Assembly: GCA_015657535.1 (NCBI GenBank)
Contig: JADHZB010000477.1
Location: forward strand, 12,397 to 68,647
From: Nephromyces sp. MM_2019
Lineage: Eukaryota; Apicomplexa; Aconoidasida; Nephromycida
Reading direction: 5' to 3'
Length of the DNA: 56,251 nt
Shown here: one piece after another, positions 24,573 to 36,300 of the stretch
Position numbering within the stretch: the first letter of the stretch is position 1
Layout of the letters: each line of letters starts with the position of its first letter
Notes under the pieces: generated by a model
The model's database searches: none
What the model saw: the letters and a program-made list of their open reading frames with translations, nothing else
What the model was told of the DNA's origin: nothing
Made by a program: the position numbers and the translations under genes

Positions 24573-27500
24573 CTTGAGTAAATTGATCTAATTATGATTC
24601 GTTTTATAAAGGTGACTTAGTTAGGTATCAACAAAGTAATACTTTTAATTTTTTTGTCTGTGTGTGTGTCCGTTGATTAGATGGCTTGTATGAATTGATG
24701 GGGCGATTATAGAAGTGAGTATGTGTATTACATTTTTATGTATTTATGTGAATAGAAATCTGATATTTATTTACAATGTTATTATAAATATGAATATGTA
24801 TACAATATATATATATATATATCTATTCGAGTAAGTAATTTTAGATAAATTTACATTTGTTATAATGGTTAATATATATATTACTTGTGTATGTAGCTGT
24901 GAGAGCACATACATGTGACTGATTTGTATATTCATGTATGTATATATATGAGTACTGGTTTGTTTTTAAATTTATCTCTAGCTATTTATGTTTATCTCAA
25001 TATCTTTATCAATTTGCATATACAAAAGGCTCATTTTTCTCTAAGTTTATTTATATATTATATATATATATATATATCCATTCATAAAAGTTGTGTTAAA
25101 TAAATGAGTTTTATGAAATAATAATACCTTACAATTCATCTATTTACACATCTATTTAAATCAAATAATCAAATATCAAATGTTCCATGTTTTCACATTA
25201 ATACATATACAGTGTGTGCATTTTTATTAATAATATATTTTAACTGGGCTGATTCTAGTAGCCTAAATAAGAGAAATTCAATTTCCCTAGGTTTTTTACT
25301 TTATACGATTTTCCATTAAAAAAAATTCATACATGTAATTCATTTTTAAAAGGAAGTTAATTAATGCAAAATCAACAAGAAATAATCACATTTTTGAACA
25401 AATTTTATTAATATCAAAACATATATTCACAAGCTCTATATAATTATACATTATGAATATATATATATATATATTTATTTACTAATTTACCTGATAAATT
25501 GGAAAAGTTTTAGTTGTTTATCCTTTAGGGTCAAATTTATTATTTTTATAGTAAGGTGTATAATAGATGAACTATATGTACATACACATTACATTTACAA
25601 ATATGATTTAAATAATATCAGCCACCATCTGATTTTGACTTGATTTGTGTAACAAACTAATAACTTTGTTGTATAATTTAACCCTAAATGGTTAATATAT
25701 AAAAGATGTTAAGTTCTGATGTATTTGCTTTGGGATCAATTTTACTTATTTCTGCACTAAGTTAAGCCTATTAAATGTTTATGAAAAATTTTGGTTAAGT
25801 TACATCAAAATATTAAGTGAGATTGTGTTTCATAAATGAGATTATTTCAAATTAAAAAACTAACCTACATTACACATTTGAAATTCACTAAATTTCAGTC
25901 GTTATTATATATAATAATAGGATAAAAGTACTATTTTTATAATATATTTTTCTTTCGGTGATTATATAACACTATATTTTATTCTATCCAAAAATGTCAA
26001 ATCATTTTTATACTGGATTTAAATCATACACCAAGAGAATTTATTTTAAAACTGGATAGAATTTTCTAAAAGAAATTCCCTAATGTAGGGTGTCGTATAT
26101 AATTCAGGAGAATTGTTTGACTTTTATTATGCTAGATAATGTGAAATTTAATCATACACATCTGTTGTGAATATCGGTAGGTGCTCCCATATATGCATGT
26201 GTTTTACCTACAAGTGCATATAAATATATGTATCAGTTATAACTTTATGTGTCTGTTTTGATGTGACATATATAGTATATATATATTTATTCATATATAA
26301 CTAGTTATGACTCAATTATATACAATATACATCCATATATACTCTGATGTTGTGTATGGTTTGGAATATGGTATTGTGTATGATATAAATACTATTTGTT
26401 TGTGCAACATATGGTTACAAAAAATTGATTGGGAAACTATCTGATAACAAACAGCAACTTATTTGCTCTATCTATATAATTTGAATAATAATATGAGTGA
26501 TATACAAATGAATAGACATTTGGATAAATTAAAAAGTGCCATACCGAAAGACCCTTTTTTTTTTAACTAGGAATTCTAAATCTCAACAAGTTAATAAACA
26601 TTTTTCGTAATTAGTAATTGGCTTTTAGTTATCTCCTATAATTTTAAAACCAATTTATATTTAGCATTTTCATAAACTTGCAATATTTGCATATAAAAAT
26701 TCTTGACATATGTATATCATGTCTTTTTTTCTTCAAAGCGATATCTTTTTAATATGTAAACAATAAAGTGTTCTAGTCAAATTATAAGTTTAATTTTTAT
26801 TTATTTACATAAAAATTTAGTTAACAACAAATAGATTGAATATCTTGTGTTTATGATTATATCTTAGGTTAAGCTGTATTAAGTTTCGGTTTTTTTATTG
26901 TCATAAAAAATACGCTTAAGCATAGTTATATTATTCTATTGTCATCTTTCTATTAATAAAATTACATCTGATTAATAATTAAAATTATGCATTATTTACG
27001 GTCTTTTGATAAAATAAAAGAAAATATTTACCAAAATTGAATTGGTTTGTGTAATTCAATTTTGTTTTACTCAGGAACACATATTAATTGTGCCTATGAG
27101 TTAACGTGTAGAATAACACAGTATATACTAACATAACAAAATATTTTCCATTTATCACACTTACATTAAAGTGTCTTAACTTTATTCTTTATTTCTAGCA
27201 ATTAACTTATATAAATCTTCGGATTTGCAGTTTCTAAGAGTTTTATACAATTGATAAAATTTTTGAAGTACATTGGATATATAGCAAAAATAAGGAAAAT
27301 ATCCGTAATAAACTCGTGCTGGAGTTTTTGAGTAGTTGATACAGTTTAAATATTGTTATCAATCTAATATATATCATAAAATGTCATCGCTTGTAGGAGT
27401 GTGTGACTATTCAATATTTATTTCTAAGGATTCTACAAGAGAATTCTTCAAATTTCACTGATCCTTATAACCGCAAGTCAATGGGTCAAATATAATTTGA

Positions 27501-27975
27501 TATGCAATGTATTTACATACCTGCAATAAATAGTATGTTAAAAATAAAGCTTTAAAAATGATCAAATTAAATTTATATTCTTTATTTCTCACTCTCAAAT
27601 CCGTATCAGTGTCCAAGATATTTAGTTCACATATACTATTTGATAGTCCTCCAATAAAGTGGATCTATTTAAACATATATAATAAACATATATTCCCGAG
27701 CATTTATTGAGCAATGAGAACATTATAGACAAATTTTAATTCTTTTTAAATTAAAGTTTTTTTAAAATTAAAATAATGTTAAAAATTCAAAAACTATAAA
27801 TAAAATTCGCTTACAAAAAAAACCTGTTTATCTAAATTATGCAAAATAAAGTCATTGCTTTGCTGTTCAGTGTTGATGTGGTTCATCAATAAAAAATTCT
27901 GGTTTTATTTTTTATAAAAAATATAATAATTAATCTGTTTTATTTTCATTAGATACTGGGTTATATAATTGGTTA
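24573..27975. other. 3.4-kb AT-rich gene-free stretch
   Basis: No open frame longer than about 60 codons and no coherent exon chain that I could find on either strand. CA/GT repeats fade after about 25.2 kb. Short (AT)n runs lie near 24806, 25060 and 25457. It separates the hydrolase gene start from the 3' end of the GST cluster. Confidence 0.55.
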
Positions 27976-28619
27976 TCAATTAGCTTCTGCATCTTGATCA
28001 TTCATTTGACCATTAGTTGCTGCTTTTTTAGGAGATGCTTTAGCCTTAGCAACTGTTTCATAAACCCCTTTAAATGTATCGTAATCAAAAAACGGTGTTT
28101 TTCCTTCAAGCATGTGGTTGAAAAAGTCCATATATTCCGCAACAACAAATTCCGCAAATGTTATTGAATTTCCAACAGAATAACCTGGGGAGCCAGTTTT
28201 TTGCATATACTTATCGAGGTTTTTGAAGTTTTTGGGGCAGAGTTCTTCCGTAAATATCTTCTTATTTGCAGCTTTCTGTTCTGGAGTTGGTTCAAACAAT
28301 AACATATATTTAAATCTATCGAAGGCATCAAGCATATAGTGTGAAACAGAGTGTGCATATGCGGCCTGAGTCGTGTCTTCTGGAAAAAGTCCACATTTTT
28401 TAGCTGTGAAAAAAATTAATAGCATTTGATTGGCACAACATGTCGTCATTGTCAAACTCAATAACTGGCATTTGGCCCATTGGGAACTTATGACTGTGAT
28501 TTTCAGTGTAATCCTTAAATGGGAGCTCCACTAATTCATACGGGTAATTTGCATAGTCAAACATAGCCCTAGCTGGACCACTGACACCTCTGAAATTTTC
28601 GAAATAGTAAAATTTTCAT
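27976..28619 (-). pseudogene. Sigma-type glutathione S-transferase, frame broken twice at homopolymers
   Basis: Homology to the two neighbouring GST genes runs from the ATG at 28617-28619 to TGA at 27976, but in three frames. The start frame (MKI) changes by +1 at a T4 run (28609-28612), after which YFENFRGVSGPARAMFDYA is read. It changes by +1 again at a T7 run (28409-28415) after MLCQSNAIN, leading into FFTAKKCGLFPEDTTQAAYA. Removing one T from each run gives an uninterrupted protein of about the family length. Conserved GST features survive: the active-site Tyr region, the FPMGQMPVIEF thioredoxin-fold cis-Pro loop, QSNAI for glutathione binding and KTGSPGYSVGNSITFAEF in the helical domain. 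No GT-AG intron repairs either shift. It is either a young pseudogene or an intact gene with two sequencing or assembly indels. Confidence 0.8.
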
Positions 28620-29853
28620 TTTTTTGAATGTAGTATTGGGTATTTTGAATATAAATATGAATTTTGAAACTGAGGCTGGTAATTATGGCAAATCTACTTT
28701 CAAATGAGTTTTAATGTGGGCGGAAATAAAAAGAAGAAATAATTTCTTAAATAAGAATTTGTATTTAATTGAGTTGATTTAATTATATAATAAACGCTTA
28801 TAAAGTTATAAATCTTTAGACAATTAGTTCTTTGGGACTGAAATTGAAGAAAATCTTAATTTCACTTTCGTGATTAAATAAGACACCAAAACAGTGTTTG
28901 TAGCTTTTTGTCGTTGTGTTTAAATATATAATTTGCTATTTCAATTATTTACTAGGCAACCTTTGCTTGATAAAAGCGAAAGTGCCGCTCCTTTGTTAGC
29001 ATAACTTTATAGCATTTGCTAGGTAATTACGGCTTATGTTCACCAACTGCTTTGAAGTGCAAAAGATAGAAGGGTGTGTGTGACTCCTTATTTATTCAAA
29101 AATTGGCTATTTTGCAAAACTGTTTGCTACTTACAAGTCCTTTAATGTGGTGATTATTTTACCATAAACTCGAAGAAGTTAAAATTTTGCTTTGTTTAAT
29201 ATACGCATAATTGAAAATTGAAAAGTTGTCCATTCTTAATGAGTTAAGTGTTAAATCAAACATTTTGTTAAAATTTTCGATATAAGAAAGTAAATTATAC
29301 TTAGAATGTTATATAAAGCTTAGAAATGCTAGATTTGGGATTGTAGGAAATTATTTAAAGAAAATTAGTTCCTTTTATTCCACAAATTAAATACTATATT
29401 AAATTTCCGACTTTTTAACAGCTTATCTTATATATATAAGAATATCCTTCAAAATGACTCATATTGGGCATTGTTTTGAACTTTAAATTAAATCATGTAA
29501 ATTTAAAAATAACAATTATAGTTTTGAAATTCAAGGCATTTAACAAATGTTATAGTAATCCACTAAACTTAAGTAGAAATTATACTTGTAACATATTTAT
29601 TTTTAAAATCAAACAATTGAAAAAATAGCAAATTTTGATGGTAATTAATCAAAAAAAATAATACTTGTAAAATTAGCTTCTGAAGCTAAAATAAATGCAA
29701 ATCTCGTTTACTACATAAACCGTATACTCTCTAAATTATACTTGACAAAATTAAGGTAAAATTTAACCGATTACTTATAAAATAATGGTTTGTATTTTTA
29801 CGTCTAATTAAACTGAGTTACTTTTAAATCAAGTATAGGATTACAATCAAAAT
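28620..29853. other. Intergenic spacer between GST copies
   Basis: AT-rich, with no open frame of note and none of the CA/GT repeats found elsewhere. It presumably holds the promoter of the broken GST copy and the 3' end of the intact copy at 29854-30489. Confidence 0.55.
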
Positions 29854-30489
29854 TTAATTATTGGTTTCTTGGCTTGTTTCTGATTTTTGGGCATCAGTTG
29901 CTTCCTTTCCAGCTTCTTTAGCTTTACGAACGGTTTCATAAACTGCCTTGAATGTTTCGGATTCGAAGAAAGGAGCGGACCCCCCCATCATACTAGTAAA
30001 TGAGTCCATGAATTCCGCAACAAAGAAATCGGCAAAGGTCATTGAATTTCCTACAGAATAGCCTGGAGAACCAGTTTTCTGCATATACTTTTCAACTTTC
30101 TCAAAGTATTGGGGGCAAAATTCTTCCTTGAACTTCTTCATGTTTTCGGGCTTCTTTTCGGGGTCTGCTTTCATAACATTATATTTGAAATTTTCTGATG
30201 CTTCACTAAATGCAGAAGTAACTGAGAATGCGTATGCAGCAGCTGTTTGATCTTCAGGGAATACACCTGCTTTCATGGCAGCGTAGGTCATAATCGCATT
30301 GGATTGACACATCATTTCACCATTGTCAAATTCCATAACGGGCATTTGACCAAATGGGAATTTTGCTTTATGCTCCGGAAATTCACTGGGTTTGTATGCT
30401 ACATATTCATAAGGAACTTTTGCATAATCAAACATAGCTCTTGCAGGTCCTGCAGCTCCTCTAAATCCTTCAAAATAATGAATCTTCAT
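29854..30489 (-). CDS. Sigma-class glutathione S-transferase, intronless
   Basis: Single exon of 211 residues, full family length. The N-terminal thioredoxin-like domain starts MKIHYFEGFRG, with Tyr5 in the position of the catalytic Tyr of sigma GSTs. It has the GQMPVMEFDNGEMM cis-Pro loop and CQSNAIMTYAA, where Gln-Ser contacts the glutathione gamma-glutamyl group. The all-helical C-terminal domain contains TGSPGYSVGNSMTFADFFVA, corresponding to the hydrophobic-staple and capping-box region. The last 20 residues are polar and rich in Thr/Glu/Ser. The predicted role is cytosolic conjugation of glutathione to electrophiles or, as in some sigma members, prostaglandin-type isomerisation. Its closest relative in the window is the broken copy at 27976-28619. 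The family call is firm; the substrate is unknown. Confidence 0.94.
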   Translation of the reverse strand: MKIHYFEGFRGAAGPARAMFDYAKVPYEYVAYKPSEFPEHKAKFPFGQMPVMEFDNGEMMCQSNAIMTYAAMKAGVFPEDQTAAAYAFSVTSAFSEASENFKYNVMKADPEKKPENMKKFKEEFCPQYFEKVEKYMQKTGSPGYSVGNSMTFADFFVAEFMDSFTSMMGGSAPFFESETFKAVYETVRKAKEAGKEATDAQKSETSQETNN

Positions 30490-31813
30490 TTTAGCTAATT
30501 GAAGAGTTAAGTAATATTTGAAAAAAATTAAGTAGATAGGAAAAAAATCTTAAAAAAATGTTGAAACAAATATTATTGAAAGTTTCTCAAATATTAACTG
30601 AATTTTAAATTATAATAAATATATGAAAATTATTTAAAATGATTGAAAATTGTATATAGGGAGATTATTTAAAATGAATAAGATTGTATGGTACAAAGTT
30701 AGTTATAGGTTCACTTTTGGAGAAAGAGTTTGAAGTTATCGTCAACTCAAGGGTAAATAGTGAGCTGCTTATCAAAGAAGCATGCCATGGCTTCTTTTAC
30801 ATTAGAATTGCAATTACGTCATACCTTCTAAATTGTAAAGTTTGATTTAAAATCCAGCAAAGCCATATCACAACCACACGTTTGAAGAATAAACAGTTGG
30901 CAAACAAACAATAGCGCATGTAACAAGTGGCTTACTAGAGAATACATACGTGTTTAAATAAAACTACTTGATTATATAATTGGCTTATAAGAAGATAAAT
31001 TGCGTTAAAAACTAATGCTTATTTGTCGAAAGGAATCATTTTTTGGATACTAAAATAATAACCAGGCTTCGCGACTAAAATTGTCAAAATTTTAATTCAT
31101 GCTTGTTTTAAGTGATGCAACTTGAGAAATGTGTTATTTTAAAATTGAGTAATTCACATATTGAAAATATCAAGATGCAACCAGGTGTGCTTTTTTAAGC
31201 TATATAAATATCTTAGTTATCCATGCAAACACTTGTTAAGAAACTATAAAAATGATTTGTCGTTTAAATTAGACTGTACTTTAGATGCACCTAATTTATC
31301 ATTTTGTTTTTAGGATTATCAGAAATAGAAGCACTTAATTTCAATTAAACCTTTATGCATTAAATAACAATTAGATATCAATTAAACTGTTGTAGTTTTA
31401 AAGAGATTATTATTATTTCAAATAAAATTGGTATTTAGAGCTATAAAAATAATAATATTTAATGATAATTAGTTGTGCTAAAGATATTTATAAAAAAAAA
31501 TTAAAAATTCATTCTATTGTTATTGAAATTAGATAAACACTATATACATTAAATTTATAATTGGAAATTGTGTTCACTTGGGTTTCAAGATGCTAAAATA
31601 AATTTGAATTGGGTGTTTGTTGTTAAAGAATTATACTTTATGATTTTGAAATAATCAACAAGGATTCGGTTTTTTAAAAATTATTTCATATCCTCCCGTG
31701 AATTCAATTAATCTGTCCAACCTTTAGAATGGAATCCTTGATAAACTTAAAATTGTTTTAAGATAAAAAAATATTAATAACTGTTTGAAATTCTGTATAG
31801 TTTCTGCTTCATC
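30490..31813. other. Intergenic spacer between GST copies
   Basis: AT-rich, slightly less biased near 30700-31200. I see no coding frame or RNA gene. Confidence 0.55.
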
Positions 31814-32425
31814 TCAGTGATTTTTGTTAGTCATTGCTTTTGCTTCCTTTGCTTTGGCAACAGTTTCATATATAGATTTCATGGTGTCATTTTCAAAGTA
31901 TTTGTCGAGTTTTCCCTCGTAGTAAAAGTTAAATTCATCCTTCCACGCAGCTAAAACAAAGTCAGCAAAGGTTAATGATTCACCTACAGAATAGCCTGGA
32001 CTTCCTGTTTGCTTAAGATATTTTTCAATTTTTCCAAAGATGTCCGGGCAAAATTCTCCATGAAAGGTCTTTAAATTTTCAGCTTTTCTATCCGGATCTT
32101 TTACTCTTATCACATTAAACTTAAAGTAATCAGTTATTTCACAAAAACAAAAAGCAATAGAAGAGGCAGCTGCAGCTTTTCTTGGATTGCTAGGATATAA
32201 TCCTGACATTTGAGCTGCGTATATTAGTATTGCACTACTTTGACAAATCACATCACCATCGTCAAATTCCATTATTGGCATACTACCCATGGGGAAGTTG
32301 GGCTTGTATATAGGAAATTCATCCATAGTGTATCCAACAAACTCATAGTCTATGTTTGCATATTCCAAAATGGCTCGAATAGGTGCAGTCACACCTCTAG
32401 CTTTGGAAAAATAGTGGATCTTCAT
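31814..32425 (-). CDS. Sigma-class glutathione S-transferase, diverged paralogue, intronless
   Basis: Single exon of 203 residues. It shares the family landmarks with the copy at 29854-30489: MKIHYFSKARG with the catalytic-type Tyr5, FPMGSMPIMEFDDGDVICQS for the glutathione site and TGSPGYSVGESLTFADFVLA in the helical domain. It differs more in the helical domain, including an inserted Val-Lys pair (VIRVKDPDRKAENLK) and a substrate-side face with EFNFYYEGKLDKYFE. It lacks the extended polar tail. The three copies lie head-to-tail on one strand with roughly 1.2-1.3-kb spacers, so tandem duplication is the simple explanation. This is the most diverged and probably the oldest split. A different electrophile preference is possible but cannot be read from the sequence. 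Confidence 0.94.
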   Translation of the reverse strand: MKIHYFSKARGVTAPIRAILEYANIDYEFVGYTMDEFPIYKPNFPMGSMPIMEFDDGDVICQSSAILIYAAQMSGLYPSNPRKAAAASSIAFCFCEITDYFKFNVIRVKDPDRKAENLKTFHGEFCPDIFGKIEKYLKQTGSPGYSVGESLTFADFVLAAWKDEFNFYYEGKLDKYFENDTMKSIYETVAKAKEAKAMTNKNH

Positions 32426-33302
32426 AGAGTTGTAAATGTGTATGAAGTAAATTAGGTTTTAAAATCAGTCCCGGGATTTGTTAAGCTCCCCAATATCAAC
32501 TGATAAAAGTGTTATAAAATTACTCAAAAAATAGTATTTCTCAATTAATATAAGAGTTTAAAAAAGAAAAATTGAAACTTTTAATTCTATATCAAATTTT
32601 AATCTAGTAGTTTGTTTCATACTCTTATTAATCTTTCAATGAAGTAAGTCTTTATACAAGGCACCATGCACATTTTGTTGACTATGTATCGTATATAGAA
32701 GTGCTTCGAATTTATATATATCAAAAAGTCAATAAAAATGCACAGATAGTCTCTAAAATGTGGTCATAGTCTATTCAAACAAGGTCCTATAAGTTTGGTA
32801 AATAGAAAATTTTTCAATTTATTTCACACGGCTAGAAATAAATCATCATAAAATAGAATATATTTATCGCTTTGGTTACAAGTAAGATAACCAAAACGCT
32901 TAAGTGCTAAATAATACAAATTTTTCTCAAAACACAAAGTAATGTAAATATCAAAATAGACCAAAATTGTATACTAACAAATTTTGTATCTGTTTTTCAG
33001 ACATATAAAATTCATTTCAAGCCTCATCATGAAAAAATATAACAAATTTAATTTAGTTACTCAACATATTGCCAAAGTGAGTACCTTAATTATAACAGAT
33101 AACTAATATTTGATTGAATCAAGCTCAAATTAAAGGATGGCTGATTCTTTCCGAATTATTAATTCATTCGAATCAAATATTTTTCAAATCGTGTTTTTAT
33201 AAAAGTAATTTCTATAATATATTAAGACAAATTTAAAGTTAATTAAAATCAATAAAACCTTCCCCTGGAGATAATTTAGGAGGCCAAATTATATATCAAT
33301 TA
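32426..33302. other. Intergenic region
   Basis: AT-rich spacer holding the upstream region of the diverged GST and the 3' end of the 989-residue gene. I see no gene here. Confidence 0.55.
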
Positions 33303-36300
33303 TTAGCGAGTGTATTGTTTTAAGAAATTAACATGATCCATAGTCCAAGGATGATCAACTTTTAAATTTTCCAATAGCCTTGTGTGCACTTGTGGGATAA
33401 GCCAATTCTTGTGAATTGATGTTTCCTATTCAGAAAAAAAAAACCATTATGAAGCTATGGAGTAATAGTGTTTAGTAAATAAAGGGTTATCAAGTTTAGA
33501 TGTATGGTAAAATATCACTTTAAACGTTTATATCGGAGTGAGGTGAAATATTAAGCTTTAATTGAATTTGTACATTGGGTTAAGGTGTTTTAAATAGGAT
33601 CAGTTATACATAGTTTCTGCTAAGTAGCATTCATAGGAAACATAAGTGAAATTAACTTTAAATCATTAATGAAAATGAAATAAAAAAGTAGTCATAGAGT
33701 AAATTGTGTTTACTTGGGAGCTTGTGAAAGTTATATAGTAAATGGTTTTAATTGCGAACTCATAAATCCAAGTGCGAATAGGATCATTTGATAAAATTTC
33801 CAATTCTCTGTTGTATATAAAAGAGGCAACAAATTATGCAAACTCGTTTGTAAATATAAAATTTTTGAGAGGATGGTTTTAAATATTATAAATTTGAATA
33901 ATAAATATTGAGAAGCATCACAAGGAAATTATTGGTCTAAAACGATCATAGGGTGTCAACCAATTTATAGATAATAGTTTTATATATGTATTTATAAATT
34001 GAAATAAAAATCCAGCAAGCGTAAGTAGATATGATACAGACATATGTCATTGGGATGCTAATATATATACTTATTATTATGTACAAGCAACGGAAGTATT
34101 TAGAGATGAATCTCAGGAGTTATAAATATATATATTGCAGAGTGAGGAGAAGGAAAAATAAACTTTGAGCTTCAAGACAAGTCATTTGCTTATCAATTCA
34201 TATGTATATATGGTTTTATAATGAGTTCAAATTTGTTAAATAATATATTACGCTTCAAGAAGGTGGAGTAAATGACTAAGAAGGATATGCTTGCTGCTTG
34301 ATGAGCTTATACAGATTAGTCTCAATAGTACCTATATATATAATAAATATCTTGGTTGAATAAAATGTCATGTACTTTCTAGTTTAATGACGATAATATG
34401 TATTAATAAAAATGGGGTCTCTCGTTTGATTTAATAGATACAATATATATCTCTTTGAAAATATTATGTGCGCTTTTGTATGTATTTTTAATTATTTATG
34501 AATGTATGTATGTGCTTTAAATGCAAACATGTGGAATATATAGGCAGTAGTTTGGGGCATGCATTAGAAGGTAGCGTATTAATGTGTTTTCCTATTAATT
34601 ATTTATGTGTGCACGAATGTGTAGAAGGATGGAGAATATGTTAGGGTTGGTTATATGTAATGTTGCATACAAAAATGCAGTTGGAATATCAAATAGTAAT
34701 AAGGGAAAGTTAAATTTTTAATTACCAGAAGATTGAGATGATAGTCAGTATTATAATATTTTGAAAGTTTCGTAAATAATTCCTCTGCACTTCTATTGAC
34801 GTTGAATGATTGATCTGTGTAGGAGTAAGATAATGCCTGATTGTTTTGAGTGATTAATTTCTTCATTTCTTCATTATGAAATAAAAGATAAACAAATAAA
34901 AACAATCTAGTCAATGAGTATATTTGAGATAACTAGAATGTGTATATATCTCAATCAATTAAAATGTATAATTGCGCTAATAAAATGTATATATATGATT
35001 GTATTTCATCATAGTTTCATATATATTGGGGCAGTTATGTCATGTTACAAGCTTTTCTTAAAGTTGAAAAGGCTAAGAAATAAAAGGATTCATACATCAT
35101 ATATATATAATGTAATAGGGTGTATATACATGTATTTATCTATATATAGACACTTAAATATGTTCAGTTAAATTGAAGTAAATAATTCAATGTTTGGTTA
35201 AATTTAACTTGAATGAAGCTTATTATTGGATACTTACCCATTTACGTACCCACGTTTGATAATACAATACACATATTTTATTTAACACAAGCTTAAGATA
35301 TCTTAACTTAATACATCTTTACATATTATCAAAACACAAGTAAATTTCTTAAATATAAATTAGATACCTTCAACATGATCACCTAATCCTTCAGGTAAAT
35401 TGAGTTCTTCATCTCTTAGAGTTTTGTTTTGTTTATACCAAATGTGTGCAGAATGGTGAGCAAAGTGGTGTAACAATTTTGTACGAGTGTATGGTAATTG
35501 ATTGGCACCTATTTGGTTATTTTGTTTTAGTATATGACTCTCTACAACCCCAGTGAATTGTTCAATCAGTCGATCATCTGGGCAATCAGAGGCAGCAAAG
35601 TAATAGTTGAATGACCTAGAAATTTTCTTGAAGTGTGAAAAGGTTATACATGGGCAAACAAGTGGTAGAATTATAGAGGATGAATGAGGTTGGTTAGGTT
35701 CATTTCTCCTTTGTAAAATATGTATAGATCGTTTAAATGTGTGTGTAGCAGCAGAGGGCTCATTGAAAATTGTATATAAGACCCAATCCATAAGTTGAGT
35801 GTGCTTTTCTTTGGGCTCTTCAACTAGGAAATGCGTGAACCATCTTGGTAGTGTGTCTGAGGTTTGTAAAGATGAGGAAGAATCGGTAGAGCGTTGAGTG
35901 GTCTGTGAAACTTTCAAACGTTTGGGTGTGTTTATTTTATCAGCTATATGGTCTGTGAATATAGCCTTGTCGGTATTTTTGTGTGTATTATCATAAAGTG
36001 GTGTTGCATTTGGTGTTTGGGGAGTTTGAGGTGTGTAAGGAATATTGGGTGTGTAGGATGCACTGTCATAATCCGTATCACTTAGTGTGTGGTGATCTAT
36101 ACTTTTCAATCGGATACGTGTAACCTTTTCAGGTGGGTTGTGAAAAGCCGGAGGTGGAGTAAGATGTTGAGTATCCATTGTGTGTGTATAGGTAGAATGG
36201 TGTAATATATAATCTATTAAGTATCGGCTTAGGCACATATAAGGTGCAGATAACCCTAAAGTGTTAAATAATATAAAGAACGACAAGTATACTGGGGGAA

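Noticed and set aside
30247..30498. 83-codon + strand frame opposite the GST at 29854-30489 (and a similar one at 32240-32455)
   Set aside because: Antisense shadows of well-supported GST genes.
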